A stretch of 64,000 nucleotides of DNA from Pseudoduganella umbonata (GCF_014192225.1 NZ_JACHXS010000003.1:372001-436000); one strand, 5' to 3'; counted from the first letter of the stretch, positions 17,585-27,279 are shown. Made by a program: numbers and translations. Notes: a model not told the origin generated them from the letters alone.

Positions 17585-18595
17585 TTACCCGATCAGCGTA
17601 CGCAATTCGCCGCGCGCGATTTCCGCCAGCGTGCGCAGCAGCAGGCCGGCGATGACGACGGTGGCAATACCGAGCATCAGCATGGCGATACCGTTGGTGT
17701 ACACATCCTGCGCGTGGCCGGCGTAGCGCAGCGTTGCGGTTGCCGAGGCGGCCAGCGGGAAGCTGACGGCCCACCAGGACACTCGAAAAGGCGAGCAGCG
17801 CGGCAGGTTGCGCAAGCGGCCCAGCAGCACCGCCAGCATGAACAGCATCAGCATGTAGAGTGCCGTGGCGAATTCGTCGACGCGCCCGGTGGTGCTCGCA
17901 TAGGAAGAGAATCCCACCGCGAACGGAGCCACCATGATCATCAGCGATGGGCGCAGCGGCTCCGGCATCGGCTCCTGGAACATCAGGCGCGACAGGATCA
18001 GCGTCAGCAGCGGCAACGCGAAGAACAGTCCTACCCCCAGCGCGAACATGGCCACGCCGTGGAGACCTGGCCAATGCAATGCCGGCAAGGCCAGCGGGAC
18101 ATCGAGCATGCCGACCACGGGAACGATCCACGCCGGCGTCGCGTGAACAGGCTCCTGCGCGCCGCGCATCCAGCGGCTGACGATGAACCAGGCGAATACG
18201 GTCATGCCGACCGCGCCTGCCGCCCAGAGTGCCCGGGCCAGCGGCAGGCTGGCGTCGGCCAGCAGCATCGGCAACAGCAGGACACTGATCAGGGGCGTGC
18301 CGAACATATTGCCCGCAACGGGATGATTGAATTCGGCCTGCACGGCACCGAACGCCGTCAGCGCCTTGATGCCATAAGCGGCGGTCACGGCGACAAACGC
18401 CAGCATGGCAAGCCAACCGAGGCCGATGCCGATCCAGGCCGGCGCGCCAAGCTGCGCATGCGCGGAGCGCCAGGCCAGCGCAAGTCCGGCCAGCCCCATG
18501 ACCGCGCCGAACAGGGCAACCGGCAAGGCCGTGACGCTGCTGCCCCCAGCCGCAGCGGTGGAAGGCGCAAGCTGCGCGCCGGTGCTCGTCGTCAT
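17585..18595 (-). CDS. SLAC1/TehA-family transporter
   Basis: The start was set at ATG 18595 with GGAGAG six bases upstream; the frame runs 62 codons further without support. The 336-residue product has about ten hydrophobic helices with short loops, as in the SLAC1/TehA/Mae1 (C4-dicarboxylate carrier and anion channel) fold. Segments such as EFNHPVAGNMFGTPLISVLLLP and the Phe-rich pore helices are typical. It probably passes anions or weak acids across the inner membrane; the substrate cannot be read from sequence. It is transcribed away from the SDR gene, with 213 bases between the two starts. Confidence 0.8.
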   Translation of the reverse strand: MTTSTGAQLAPSTAAAGGSSVTALPVALFGAVMGLAGLALAWRSAHAQLGAPAWIGIGLGWLAMLAFVAVTAAYGIKALTAFGAVQAEFNHPVAGNMFGTPLISVLLLPMLLADASLPLARALWAAGAVGMTVFAWFIVSRWMRGAQEPVHATPAWIVPVVGMLDVPLALPALHWPGLHGVAMFALGVGLFFALPLLTLILSRLMFQEPMPEPLRPSLMIMVAPFAVGFSSYASTTGRVDEFATALYMLMLFMLAVLLGRLRNLPRCSPFRVSWWAVSFPLAASATATLRYAGHAQDVYTNGIAMLMLGIATVVIAGLLLRTLAEIARGELRTLIG

Positions 18596-18808
18596 GGTGA
18601 TCTCTCCTGTGCGTAAGCCGGACCAGCCGGTATCGCCCGCAGCGTAGTCCTTGCGGCATTCGATCGCCTCCTCCGAACGGGAGGGAGGTATCGGCATTCC
18701 GAGGCCGAGGCCGCAGGATGTCCTGAATTGCGTTAACCACGTCCCACGCGCACGTTTCCGGCGGCCCAGAATGGCAGTCATTCACTCAACTGAACCGAAA
18801 GGAACATC

Positions 18809-19573
18809 ATGAAAACCAGCGGCAATACGATCTTCATCACGGGCGGCACCTCGGGCATCGGCCGCGGCATCGCGGAAGCCTTCCACCGCCAGGGCAACCA
18901 GGTCATCATCAGCGGGCGCCGCAAGGGGCTGCTCGATGAAGTGACCAGGGCGAATCCCGGCATGCATGGCGTGGAACTGGATATCCAGGATCCGCAGCAG
19001 ATCAAGGCCGCGGCCGCGCAGCTGGTACGCGATTTTCCGGACCTGAATGTGTTGTTCAACAACGCCGGCATCATGCCGTTCGACGACGCCGCCGGCACCA
19101 TCGACGACGAGACCGCTGTCGCCACCGTGGCGACGAATCTGCTGGGTCCCGTGCGCATGACCTCCGCCCTGCTGCCGCACCTGAAGACCCGGGACGACGC
19201 GGCGGTGATCCACAATTCCTCGGTACTGGCCTTTGTTCCGCTGGCCAGCACCGCCGTGTATTCGGCCACCAAGGCCGCCATGCACTCCTATGCGCTGTCC
19301 CAGCGCTTCATGCTGGCGGGCAGCGGCGTGCGCGTGATCGAGATTTCGCCGCCGTGGGTCGATACGGACCTGGTCTACAAGAGCGGCGATGCCCGCGCCA
19401 TGCCACTACCCGACTTCGTCGCCGCCACCATGGCTGGCCTGGCGGACGGCAGGGATGAAGTCTATGTGGACGGCATCCAGGCGTTGCGCGACAACCCCGG
19501 CTCGGGCGAGCACGCGTTCGTGAACGCCTTCAACCAGTCGCTGAAGGACAATCCGATCCCTGTCGGGCACTGA
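18809..19573 (+). CDS. SDR-family oxidoreductase (DltE-like)
   Basis: A 254-residue classical short-chain dehydrogenase. TGGTSGIG near the N-terminus binds NAD(P), NNAG follows, and the catalytic Ser and YSATK lie in the middle. AAGGA sits six bases before the ATG. The C-terminal half matches DltE-like bacterial SDRs of unknown substrate. It precedes a GlxA-type regulator on the same strand by 98 bases, with a strong 12-bp hairpin between them, so they may be separate transcripts. Confidence 0.88.
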   Translation: MKTSGNTIFITGGTSGIGRGIAEAFHRQGNQVIISGRRKGLLDEVTRANPGMHGVELDIQDPQQIKAAAAQLVRDFPDLNVLFNNAGIMPFDDAAGTIDDETAVATVATNLLGPVRMTSALLPHLKTRDDAAVIHNSSVLAFVPLASTAVYSATKAAMHSYALSQRFMLAGSGVRVIEISPPWVDTDLVYKSGDARAMPLPDFVAATMAGLADGRDEVYVDGIQALRDNPGSGEHAFVNAFNQSLKDNPIPVGH

Positions 19574-19580
19574 GCAATGC

Positions 19581-19608
19581 GTGCCGTGCCGCCCATGCGG
19601 CACGGCAC
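19581..19608 (+). terminator. 12-bp hairpin after the SDR gene
   Basis: GTGCCGTGCCGC and its exact reverse complement are separated by CCAT, eight bases after the SDR stop. No T-tract follows, so termination is plausible but unproven. Confidence 0.45.
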
Positions 19609-19671
19609 CGCGCTCACAGGGCCTCGCCCGCTTCGTACAGGCTACCGAATACCCAGGATACGGACTACCCC

Positions 19672-20607
19672 ATGATTCGTACCATCGGCATCTTCGTGTT
19701 TCCCGGCTTTTCGACGATCGACCTGGCCGTGATGACGGTCTTCGAAATCGCCAACCGCCAGCCTGGCGGGCCATACTACCGGCTGGAACTGCTGTCCGAC
19801 CGCGACGGCATCGTCGCCAGCGGCGCCGGCGCCATGGTGCATGCGCGTGCCTGGCGCGAGAGCGACCGCACCTTCGATACCATCCTCCTGCTCAGCACCC
19901 ACCAGCCGATGCCGGGCGATGCCGATATCGTTGCATCGCTCCGGCATGCCGGTGCTGCCGCGCGGCGCACCGGCACTGTGTGCAGCGGCATGCGCCTGAT
20001 GGCCGCCACCGGCCTGCTGGACGGCCGGCGCGTCACCACGCACTGGTCGCGCACCGGCGACCTGCAGGCCAAGTTTCCCAAGCTGAAGGTGCAGCCCGAC
20101 CAGATCCATGTCCGCGACGGGAACCACTGGAGCTGTTCCGGCATGACCGCCTCTGTCGACATGGCACTCGCCATGGTGGAGGAGGACCTCGGCCCCGGGA
20201 TCGCGCTGACAGTGGCGCGCGTCATGGTCGTGTACCACTGGCGCAGCGGGGCCCACACCCAGGCCTCGACCTTGCTCGACATGGCGCCGAAGACAAGCCG
20301 CATCCAAGCCGCACTCACCTACGCGCGCCAGAACCTGCGCCGGCCGCTGACGGTCGACACGCTGGCCGAGCATGCGGGCCTGAGCCGGCGCCACTTCACG
20401 CGCCTGTTCCGCGCTGAAACGGGCCAGTCGCCGGCCCGGGCGATCGAGGAGCTGCGCGCCGAGGCCGCCCGCGCGCTGCTCGAAGGCGGGACGCTGTCGC
20501 TCGAGGCGATCGCCCGCGAGACGGGCTTCAACGGTGCGGAACAGATGCGCCAGGCGCTGTTCCGCGTCTTTGGGCAAACGCCACAGGCACTGCGCCGCCG
20601 CGCCTGA
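19672..20607 (+). CDS. GlxA-family AraC-type transcriptional regulator
   Basis: 311 residues. The N-terminal DJ-1/PfpI-like amidase domain (about 1-185) includes TGTVCSGMRLMAATGLLDG around the nucleophile-elbow position. The C-terminal AraC helix-turn-helix pair (about 215-310) has NLRRPLTVDTLAEHAGLSRR and the second-helix phrase IARETGFNGAEQMRQALFRVFG. Members regulate catabolic and detoxification genes. Here it lies 189 bases upstream of the molybdenum hydroxylase operon on the same strand and is the obvious candidate regulator. The DNA between carries a TATAAT at 20693-20698. Confidence 0.88.
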   Translation: MIRTIGIFVFPGFSTIDLAVMTVFEIANRQPGGPYYRLELLSDRDGIVASGAGAMVHARAWRESDRTFDTILLLSTHQPMPGDADIVASLRHAGAAARRTGTVCSGMRLMAATGLLDGRRVTTHWSRTGDLQAKFPKLKVQPDQIHVRDGNHWSCSGMTASVDMALAMVEEDLGPGIALTVARVMVVYHWRSGAHTQASTLLDMAPKTSRIQAALTYARQNLRRPLTVDTLAEHAGLSRRHFTRLFRAETGQSPARAIEELRAEAARALLEGGTLSLEAIARETGFNGAEQMRQALFRVFGQTPQALRRRA

Positions 20608-20727
20608 ACGCTTTTTCCGCCCCTCGCCAAAGGGAGAGGGACGATGGCCCGAATCAGGGCTTTTCCGGCCCATGGCAAGAGCGGCCCGTTCCTATAATCG
20701 GCTTCATCTCGTCAACCGGAGTCCGAC

Positions 20728-20793
20728 ATGACCCATGAAGCCACGCCTGCGCCGCGTATCGCGCAGTCCAGCCACATCCGCGGAGGGCGCTGA
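20728..20793 (+). CDS. Possible 21-residue leader ORF
   Basis: ATG 20728 has GGAG six bases upstream and opens a 21-codon frame, MTHEATPAPRIAQSSHIRGG plus Arg, ending two bases before the ATG of the molybdenum hydroxylase large subunit. The ribosome-binding site of the large subunit lies inside it. It could couple translation or be a short leader. There is no other evidence. Confidence 0.25.
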   Translation: MTHEATPAPRIAQSSHIRGGR

Positions 20794-20795
20794 CC

Positions 20796-22952
20796 ATGGC
20801 GCCCCCGAACTCCTCCCGTCGCCTGTTCCTGAAGGCCGGCGCCGCCGCCACGGGCGGTCTGCTGCTGCAGGTCGCCATCCCGGGCGCCCTGGCGCGCGCA
20901 CTGCCAGCCGGCACCGCGTTCAGCCCCAACGCCTTCATCCGCATCGGCGCCGACGGCAAGGTCATGCTGACCATGCCCTATGTCGAAATGGGCCAGGGTA
21001 CCTATACATCGATCCCGATGCTGATCGCCGAGGAACTCGAAATCGACCTTGCGCAGATCGTGCTTGAACACGCGCCCGCCGACGCCGCGAAGTACGCCAA
21101 CCCCGCGCTGGGCGGCCAGATGACGGGTGGCTCGACGACGATGCGCGCCGCCTGGATGCCGATGCGCCAGGCCGGCGCTGCGGCGCGCATCCTGCTGGTG
21201 CGCGCAGCGGCGAACCAGTGGCGGGTCGATCCCGCCAGCTGCAGCGCCGAGCGCGGTGCCGTGATCCATGCGGCGAGCGGCCGCAGGCTGCGCTACGGCC
21301 AGCTGGCCGAAGCCGCGGGCCGCCTGCCGGCGCCGGCCGGGAAGGACATCGTGCTGAAGGAGCCTGGCCGGTTCCGCCTGATCGGCACCGCGGCAAAGCG
21401 CCTGGACACCGCCGCCAAGCTCGATGGTTCGGCGCGCTATGGCATCGACGTGGTCGTGCCCGGCATGAAGGTCGCGGCGCTGGCGATCTCGCCGGTCGCC
21501 GGCGGTCGCGTGGCCAGCCTCGACCAGGCCGCAGCACTGAAGATCCGCGGCGTGCGCCAGGTCGTGCGCCTGGACGATTGCGCCGCCGTGGTGGCCGACA
21601 ACATGGGCGCCGCCAACAAGGGCATCGCCGCGCTGGCGCTGCAATGGGAAGACGGCCCCAGTGCCGCTCTCACCACGGCGGCGATCGTGGCGGACATGGC
21701 CCAGGCGTCGCAGGGCGCCGGCGCGCAGGTGCGGTCGGAGAACGATCCCGAAGGGGCGCTACGCGGCGCCGCGCGCGTGCTGGAGGCAATCTATGAACTG
21801 CCCTTCCTCGCCCATGCGCCGATGGAGCCGGTGAACTGCACCGTGCACGTGCGCGCCGACGGCTGCGACGTGTGGACGGGCACGCAGATCATGGGCGCGG
21901 CCCACGCCGTGGCGGCCCACGCCGCCGGGCTGCCGCTGGAGCGCGTAACGGTGCACAACTTCCTGCTGGGCGGCGCCTTCGGCCGGCGCCTGGAGGTGGA
22001 CATGATCGAACGCGCCGTGCGCATCGGCAAGGAGGTGCCGCACCCGGTCAAGGTGATATGGAGCCGCGAGCAGGATATCCAGCACGACATGTTCCGCCCT
22101 TACTTCTACGACCGGCTGCGTGCCGGCCTCGATGCGGCGGGCAAGCCCCTTGCCTGGACCCACCACATCACCGGTTCCTCGGTGCTGGGCCGCTTCATGC
22201 CGGCCGCCTTCAACAACGGCTTCGACTCGGAAACGGTCGATGGCGCGGACGCGCCTCCGTACGCCTTCCCGGCGATCGGCGTGTCCTACGTGCGCCACGA
22301 GCCGCAGGGCGTGGCCACCGCATTCTGGCGCGGCGTCGGCCCGGCCCACAACGTGTTCGTGGTGGAGAGCTTCATCGACGAGCTGGCCGACGCGGCCGGC
22401 ACCGACCCGCTGCGTTACCGGCTCGACCTGCTCGGGCACAATCCGCGCGCCCGCAAGGTGCTGGAACTGGCAGCCGAAAAAGCCGGTTGGGAAGGCCCGA
22501 GCGCAGGCAAGGCGGGCCGCGGCCTGGCCGTCCAGTTCGCGTTCGGCACCTACATGGCGATGGTGGCCGACGTCGTGGCCGGCCCGGAGGGCGAGCTGCG
22601 CGTGGTGCGCGTCGTCTGCGCGCTCGACTGCGGTGTGGTGATCAACCCCGACACCGTGCGCGCCCAGGTCGAAAGCGCGGTCGTGTTCGGCGTCAGCGCC
22701 GCGCTGTACGGCGATGTGACGATCAAGGATGGCCGTGTCGAACAAAGCAACTTCCACGACTACCGCGTGCTGCGCATGCACGAGGCGCCCGTCGTGGAAA
22801 CCCATATCGTGCCAAGCGGCGAGACGCCTGGAGGCATGGGCGAGCCGGGCACGGCCTGCGTGATGCCTGCCGTCGCCAACGCCGTGCATGCGCTGGCCGG
22901 CAAGAGAATCCGCAAGATGCCCATCGGCGCCACCCTCCCCGCCCGAACCTGA
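20796..22952 (+). CDS. Molybdopterin-binding subunit of a xanthine-dehydrogenase-family enzyme (IorB-like)
   Basis: 718 residues with a twin-arginine signal (SRRLFLKAG followed by a hydrophobic stretch), so the folded cofactor-loaded enzyme is exported. The body matches the isoquinoline 1-oxidoreductase beta / aldehyde dehydrogenase large subunit type. Examples are GQGTYTSIPMLIAEELEID, the GGAFGRR motif of the Mo-cofactor site, FWRGVGPAHNVF and the C-terminal GGMGEPGTACVMPAVANA with the active-site Glu. It forms a complex with the 2Fe-2S subunit downstream (nine bases) and the c-type cytochrome, giving a periplasmic hydroxylase or aldehyde oxidase that feeds electrons to the respiratory chain. 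The substrate is unknown. Confidence 0.9.
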   Translation: MAPPNSSRRLFLKAGAAATGGLLLQVAIPGALARALPAGTAFSPNAFIRIGADGKVMLTMPYVEMGQGTYTSIPMLIAEELEIDLAQIVLEHAPADAAKYANPALGGQMTGGSTTMRAAWMPMRQAGAAARILLVRAAANQWRVDPASCSAERGAVIHAASGRRLRYGQLAEAAGRLPAPAGKDIVLKEPGRFRLIGTAAKRLDTAAKLDGSARYGIDVVVPGMKVAALAISPVAGGRVASLDQAAALKIRGVRQVVRLDDCAAVVADNMGAANKGIAALALQWEDGPSAALTTAAIVADMAQASQGAGAQVRSENDPEGALRGAARVLEAIYELPFLAHAPMEPVNCTVHVRADGCDVWTGTQIMGAAHAVAAHAAGLPLERVTVHNFLLGGAFGRRLEVDMIERAVRIGKEVPHPVKVIWSREQDIQHDMFRPYFYDRLRAGLDAAGKPLAWTHHITGSSVLGRFMPAAFNNGFDSETVDGADAPPYAFPAIGVSYVRHEPQGVATAFWRGVGPAHNVFVVESFIDELADAAGTDPLRYRLDLLGHNPRARKVLELAAEKAGWEGPSAGKAGRGLAVQFAFGTYMAMVADVVAGPEGELRVVRVVCALDCGVVINPDTVRAQVESAVVFGVSAALYGDVTIKDGRVEQSNFHDYRVLRMHEAPVVETHIVPSGETPGGMGEPGTACVMPAVANAVHALAGKRIRKMPIGATLPART

Positions 22953-22961
22953 AGGAACCCC

Positions 22962-23414
22962 ATGAAACTGAACATCAACGGCAAGCTGCACGACATCGGC
23001 GCCGACGGCGATACCCCGCTGCTGTGGGTGCTGCGCGACGAGCTGCACATGAACGGCACCAAGTTCGGCTGCGGCATGTCGCTTTGCGGCGCCTGCACGG
23101 TGCACATCGATGGCCAGCCCACGCGCGCCTGCGTGATGCCGGCCGCGGCCGCCATCGGCAAGAAGATCACCACCATCGAGGCGATCGGCAAGCAGCCGGT
23201 GGGCCTGCGCGTGCGAAAGGCCTGGGCCGCCCTCGACGTGCCGCAATGCGGCTACTGCCAGTCCGGCCAGATCATGGCTGCCGCCGCCCTGCTGCGCGAG
23301 ACACCGCACCCGAGCGACAAGGAGATCGACGAGGCGATGGCCGGCAATATCTGCCGCTGCGGCACCTACCAGCGCATCCGCCTGGCCATCCACAAGGCGG
23401 CCCGCGATGCGTAA
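22962..23414 (+). CDS. (2Fe-2S)-binding subunit of the molybdenum hydroxylase (IorA-like)
   Basis: 150 residues with two 2Fe-2S clusters. The plant-type cluster is in [17 protein letters not shown] with a further Cys in RACVMP. The second sits in the helical C-terminal domain, [17 protein letters not shown] and [12 protein letters not shown]. This is the electron-transfer subunit of the enzyme encoded just upstream. AAGGA lies five bases before the ATG. It has no signal peptide and probably crosses the membrane with the Tat-signal partner. It overlaps the next gene by eight bases (ATGCGTAA). Confidence 0.92.
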   Translation: MKLNINGKLHDIGADGDTPLLWVLRDELHMNGTKFGCGMSLCGACTVHIDGQPTRACVMPAAAAIGKKITTIEAIGKQPVGLRVRKAWAALDVPQCGYCQSGQIMAAAALLRETPHPSDKEIDEAMAGNICRCGTYQRIRLAIHKAARDA

Positions 23415-23961
23415 GCCATGCTTCCATCCGCTGGCGGCGCTGGCCGGCCTGCTGGCGCTGGGCTGGTCTTGCGCGGCCGGCGCCGCCGACGCCAAGGCGG
23501 CTCTTTTCGACCCGGTTGCCAGCGTGGTGATGGGGCCGCGCTGCCTGAACTGCCACCAGGTCGGGGCGCCGCGCCAGAAGGACATGGGCGTGCTGCATGC
23601 CCAGCAGGTCGTGCGCGGCAAGGACGGCCATGGCTCCGCCGCGCTGCGTTGCCAGGCCTGCCACCAGGCCGCGAACACGGCCGACGGCAAGGTGCCCGGC
23701 GTGCCGGACTGGCACCTGGCCCCGCTCTCGATGAACTGGCAGGGCCTGGACAAGCAGGGCATCTGCCGGCAGCTGCGCGACCCGGCCCGCAATGGCAACC
23801 GCAAGACGCCGCGCGAAGTGGTCGAGCACATGGAAACCGACCCGCTGGTGCTGTGGGCCTGGAATCCCGGCGCCAACCGCAGCAAGCCGGCGCTGTCGCA
23901 CGAGCAATTCGTGCGCGCCCTGAAGACCTGGGCCGATGCCGGCCTGCCCTGCCCCGACTGA
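23407..23961 (+). CDS. c-type cytochrome subunit of the molybdenum hydroxylase
   Basis: 184 residues with a Sec signal peptide (roughly 1-27) and two CxxCH haem sites, CLNCH and CQACH. It resembles the proteins annotated as isoquinoline 1-oxidoreductase subunit, which accept electrons from the iron-sulfur subunit in the periplasm. The eight-base overlap with the 2Fe-2S gene indicates one operon. The region between the haem motifs is short, so the protein may be a compact di-haem module. Confidence 0.85.
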   Translation: MRKPCFHPLAALAGLLALGWSCAAGAADAKAALFDPVASVVMGPRCLNCHQVGAPRQKDMGVLHAQQVVRGKDGHGSAALRCQACHQAANTADGKVPGVPDWHLAPLSMNWQGLDKQGICRQLRDPARNGNRKTPREVVEHMETDPLVLWAWNPGANRSKPALSHEQFVRALKTWADAGLPCPD

Positions 23962-23986
23962 CCCACCTTAGCCTGAAGAGGACACC

Positions 23987-24706
23987 ATGAACGAGATCGT
24001 ACAACTGATGCTGGAAGCGCACGGCGGCCAGCCGCGCTGGAACGGGTTTTCGACCCTGCAAGCCCACCTGACCCAGGGCGGCATCCTGTGGCCGCTGAAA
24101 GGCAAGGGCGGCATGCTCGACGAAGTGGACGTCACCATCGACCTGCACCGCCAGTGGACGTCGCATGCGCCGTTCGGCGCGGCCGGGCGGCGCACGTCCG
24201 TGACGCCGCAGCGCGCCGCGATCGAGGCGGCCGATGGCAGCGTCATTGAAGAACTCCTGGCGCCACGCGCTTCCTTCGGCGGATTTGGCCTGGAAACCCC
24301 GTGGAGCGACCTGCAGCTGGCTTACTTCGTCGGCTACGCGATGTGGAATTACCTGACCCTGCCGTTCGCCTTCGTGCAGCCGGGCTTCGAATTCGAACAG
24401 CTCGACGACTGGCGCGAGAATGGCGAAACGTGGCACCGCCTGCGCGTGCTCTACCCGGCCGCCGTGGCCACGCACAACGCCACGCAGACGTTCTACGTGT
24501 CGCCTGCCGGCCAGCTGCGCCGCCACGACTACGACGTGGACATCAACGGCGGCACCCCGGCCGTGCACTACTTCCACGATTACACGACCGTGCAGGGTAT
24601 CGCGCTGCCGACGCGCCACCTGATCTACGTGCGCGACGCGGACCTGGGCCACCAGCCGGAACCGCTGGTGGTGTCCATCGTCGTGAGCAAAGCGCGCTTC
24701 AGCTGA
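23987..24706 (+). CDS. Conserved hypothetical protein of the molybdenum hydroxylase operon
   Basis: 239 residues, no signal peptide, AGAGGA four bases before the ATG, 25 bases after the cytochrome gene. The protein is rich in beta strands and aromatic residues (WPLKGKGG, LRRHDYDVDINGGTPAVHYF). It resembles the uncharacterised proteins with an outer-membrane lipoprotein-sorting-like barrel fold that are often encoded beside oxidoreductases. No catalytic motif could be named. It ends 27 bases before the convergent dioxygenase gene. Confidence 0.65.
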   Translation: MNEIVQLMLEAHGGQPRWNGFSTLQAHLTQGGILWPLKGKGGMLDEVDVTIDLHRQWTSHAPFGAAGRRTSVTPQRAAIEAADGSVIEELLAPRASFGGFGLETPWSDLQLAYFVGYAMWNYLTLPFAFVQPGFEFEQLDDWRENGETWHRLRVLYPAAVATHNATQTFYVSPAGQLRRHDYDVDINGGTPAVHYFHDYTTVQGIALPTRHLIYVRDADLGHQPEPLVVSIVVSKARFS

Positions 24707-24733
24707 TGCTCGCTTGTGCCGTCCAGCACTGTT

Positions 24734-25639
24734 TCAGCAATAGCTCAGCGCATTGTAGATGGTGCGGCGGGTATCCTCGATGCGGCGGCGGCCATGCATG
24801 ACGCGGGCATTGTCGATGACGACGATGTCGTCATCGCGCCAGCCCACGTCGACCGTGTGGCGCTGGCAGACCTCGTCCAGCGCCGCACGCATCGCTTGCG
24901 GCAGCGGCGTGCCGTCCGCGAACGTGATACGCGGATGCTCGTAGTTGAACGAGGGCCCGAAGATGCTGTTGGCGAACGCCGGCTGGCCGGGACTGAATCG
25001 CGAACGGACCAGGATCGACGGCGTACGGAAGCTGTACGTGACAGAGTGGTCCGCGTTCAGTTCGACCTGCGTATGCATGCTTCCGTCGACGAGTGCCAGC
25101 AGGCGCGCGAAACAGGTCCGCGTGTCCGCAGGTTCCGGTCCGGCATCGGACGCATGCCGCACATAATTCTTCCACAGCGCTTCGCCAACGCTGCGCGTGT
25201 AGACGATATCCTGTGCCAGCAGCGCTGTGCGCATCCCCGGCGACAGGTCGCGGTAGACCGCGGCGCCGTCGCAGACGGTGGTTTGCGATCCCGTGGCCGG
25301 AGCCTGCGTGCAGAAGAACCAGCACAGGTCGGGCCAGAACGGGCTGTTGCCGTTTTCGCAGTGCAGGCCGATCGCATCGCTGCCTGCATCGACTTTCTGT
25401 GCCAGCACATTGCCGTTCTGGCCGTGGAACTGGCGGGCCGGATCGAGGCTGATGCGGCTGCTGTGCGCACGCACCAGGTCGGAAAAGCCCTGCACATCGC
25501 ACGGGAAGCCGCGCAGCACGACATAGCCGTGACCGCCCAGCCAGCCGGCCAGTTGCGCCTTGCCGATCGAAGCGAGGGTCTCTCCCGCCTCGCCCAGTAC
25601 CACCAGTCCCGCCTGGCGGGTGTGTTTTGCAGTTTGCAC
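24734..25639 (-). CDS. TauD/TfdA-family Fe(II)/2-oxoglutarate-dependent dioxygenase
   Basis: The start was placed at GTG 25639, preceded by GGAGAA four bases away; there is no ATG nearby and the open frame continues without coding character. The 301-residue product carries the metal triad as H-x-E (LHCEN) and a distal His (VMHGRR), then an Arg-rich segment (RRIEDTRRTI) that would bind 2-oxoglutarate. The phrase ARQFHGQNGNVLAQK is typical of TauD-like enzymes of secondary metabolism. It lies 14 bases after the AMP-binding gene, so it is the third gene of an operon and probably hydroxylates the product of the first two enzymes. The substrate is unknown. Confidence 0.8.
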   Translation of the reverse strand: MQTAKHTRQAGLVVLGEAGETLASIGKAQLAGWLGGHGYVVLRGFPCDVQGFSDLVRAHSSRISLDPARQFHGQNGNVLAQKVDAGSDAIGLHCENGNSPFWPDLCWFFCTQAPATGSQTTVCDGAAVYRDLSPGMRTALLAQDIVYTRSVGEALWKNYVRHASDAGPEPADTRTCFARLLALVDGSMHTQVELNADHSVTYSFRTPSILVRSRFSPGQPAFANSIFGPSFNYEHPRITFADGTPLPQAMRAALDEVCQRHTVDVGWRDDDIVVIDNARVMHGRRRIEDTRRTIYNALSYC

Positions 25640-25653
25640 GTGCTTCTCCAAGA

Positions 25654-27279
25654 TCAATGTTGATGAGACGGGGTGGTGGCTGCCGGGAGGCCGCCTTGAA
25701 GTTTGCCGGCCTGGCGCTCGAGGATGTGGCGCTGGCGGACGTGGCGCTCGACGTCCTGCCGGCGCGGCCGGCCCGTGACGGTGAACAGGCCGGCCCGCAA
25801 CGCCGGCGCATCGGCTTCCAGCACGAAGGTGCCGGCGCGCTCGACGCCGGAGAGCCAGCGTTCGCCATGCCGTTCCAGTTCGCGGCGCAATGCGTGCTGG
25901 TCGACGCCGGCGGCCACCAGCACATAGGCCGACAGCGTCTCCTGCCCTTCGCCCAGCAGCACGATATCCGCCACGCCCGGCACGCTGCGGTACGACGCCT
26001 CGGCCGGTTCCGGCGAGACGTTGCGGCCGTGCGCCGTGATGATCAGGTTTTTCTTGCGGCCGATGATCGTGATGAAGCCGTCGGCATCGATCGCCGCCAG
26101 GTCGCCCGTCCACAGCCAGCCGTCGGCATCGGTATGGCAGGCGCTGGGATCGCTGCCGCTGTAGCCGGCAAACAGCGAAGCGCTGCGGATGCCCAGCTCG
26201 CCGTCCGGCCCCAGCTTGCACGCCACGTGCGCCAGCGGCTTGCCGACGCTGCCGATATGGTTTTCGGCGCGCGTGTTCCAGGACACCACGGAGCTGTTCT
26301 CGCTCAGGCCATACCCCTGCAGCACGGTGATGCCGCGCTCCGCCAGGCGCCCGATCGTGGCAGCCGCGACGGGTGCACCGCCCGCTGCGATCAGGGGCGC
26401 CGTGGGCCGGCCGAACAGCGCCGCGCACAGCGCTGCGGTATCGAGGTCCGGCAAACGGTCCGCCGCCCTGGCCAGCGCTTCCACCAGCGACGGGGGCAAG
26501 GTGACCGCGCTGGGGCGGGCGCGCCGCAGCAGCGCCAGCTTGTCGGCCGCCACGGCGCCCGGATCGCCCAGCGGTGCTTCGCCGACGGGCGGCAGCACGA
26601 CGGTGCCGCCTGCCGCGAACGGCATGTACAGCGCCGTCACCTGTTCGATCAGCAGGCTGAACGGCACCAGGTTCAGGTAGCGCACATAGTCTTCCCGCGT
26701 GGCGTGCCGCCACAGCGAGGCGAGCAGCGCATCCAGGCCGTTCGCGCGGATCCGCACACCCTTGGGTGCGCTGGTGGTGCCGGACGTATGAATCACCTTG
26801 CAGATCCGGTCGGCCAGCGTGCCGGCGGAAAGCGCCTGGGCCGTCACGGCGGCGGCGCCGTCGACCAGCGCGCCGATGGAGAGGCATGGCATCGACTGGA
26901 ACTCGTGCGGCGCATCGGCGCGCCATGCTTCGAAGCGGCGCTGGCCTTCGCCGTCGGTCAGCACGACGCTGCAGGAAGCCAGCAGATGGGCGGCCTGTTC
27001 CGCACTGAACGCCAGCGGCACGGGTACCTCGACATGGCCCCCCATCAGCAATGCCAGGTCGGCCTCGATCCACGCCACGGAATTGGCAGCCACCAGGCCG
27101 ACGGTGGTGCCCGGCGCGCAGCAGGCGGCCAGCGCCGCCGCAAGCGCATTGCACTCCCGCTCCAGCGTGCCGTACGTGACGAGCCGTCCCGGGGACTCGG
27201 TGCCACCCAGCTGCACGATCGCCGGTGCATCGGCGCGTTCGCGCATCGCGGTGCGGATGCGGTCGATGAAGTGCATCAT
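25654..27279 (-). CDS. AMP-binding (acyl-CoA synthetase-like) enzyme
   Basis: 541 residues of the ANL superfamily. Visible motifs are the phosphate loop HTSGTTSAPKGV, GYGLSEN (A5), WTGDLAAIDADGF (A7/A8) and IGRKKNLIITAHGRNVSPE. The C-terminal subdomain reads TVTGRPRR where most members have the NGKxxR catalytic Lys. An Arg in that place may mean altered or absent adenylation, or be normal for this subfamily. Start at ATG 27279 overlaps the previous stop as ATGA; ATG 27276 is equally possible and better spaced from the AGGAGG. It would activate a carboxylic acid for the acyltransferase-like protein encoded upstream. Confidence 0.85.
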   Translation of the reverse strand: MMHFIDRIRTAMRERADAPAIVQLGGTESPGRLVTYGTLERECNALAAALAACCAPGTTVGLVAANSVAWIEADLALLMGGHVEVPVPLAFSAEQAAHLLASCSVVLTDGEGQRRFEAWRADAPHEFQSMPCLSIGALVDGAAAVTAQALSAGTLADRICKVIHTSGTTSAPKGVRIRANGLDALLASLWRHATREDYVRYLNLVPFSLLIEQVTALYMPFAAGGTVVLPPVGEAPLGDPGAVAADKLALLRRARPSAVTLPPSLVEALARAADRLPDLDTAALCAALFGRPTAPLIAAGGAPVAAATIGRLAERGITVLQGYGLSENSSVVSWNTRAENHIGSVGKPLAHVACKLGPDGELGIRSASLFAGYSGSDPSACHTDADGWLWTGDLAAIDADGFITIIGRKKNLIITAHGRNVSPEPAEASYRSVPGVADIVLLGEGQETLSAYVLVAAGVDQHALRRELERHGERWLSGVERAGTFVLEADAPALRAGLFTVTGRPRRQDVERHVRQRHILERQAGKLQGGLPAATTPSHQH

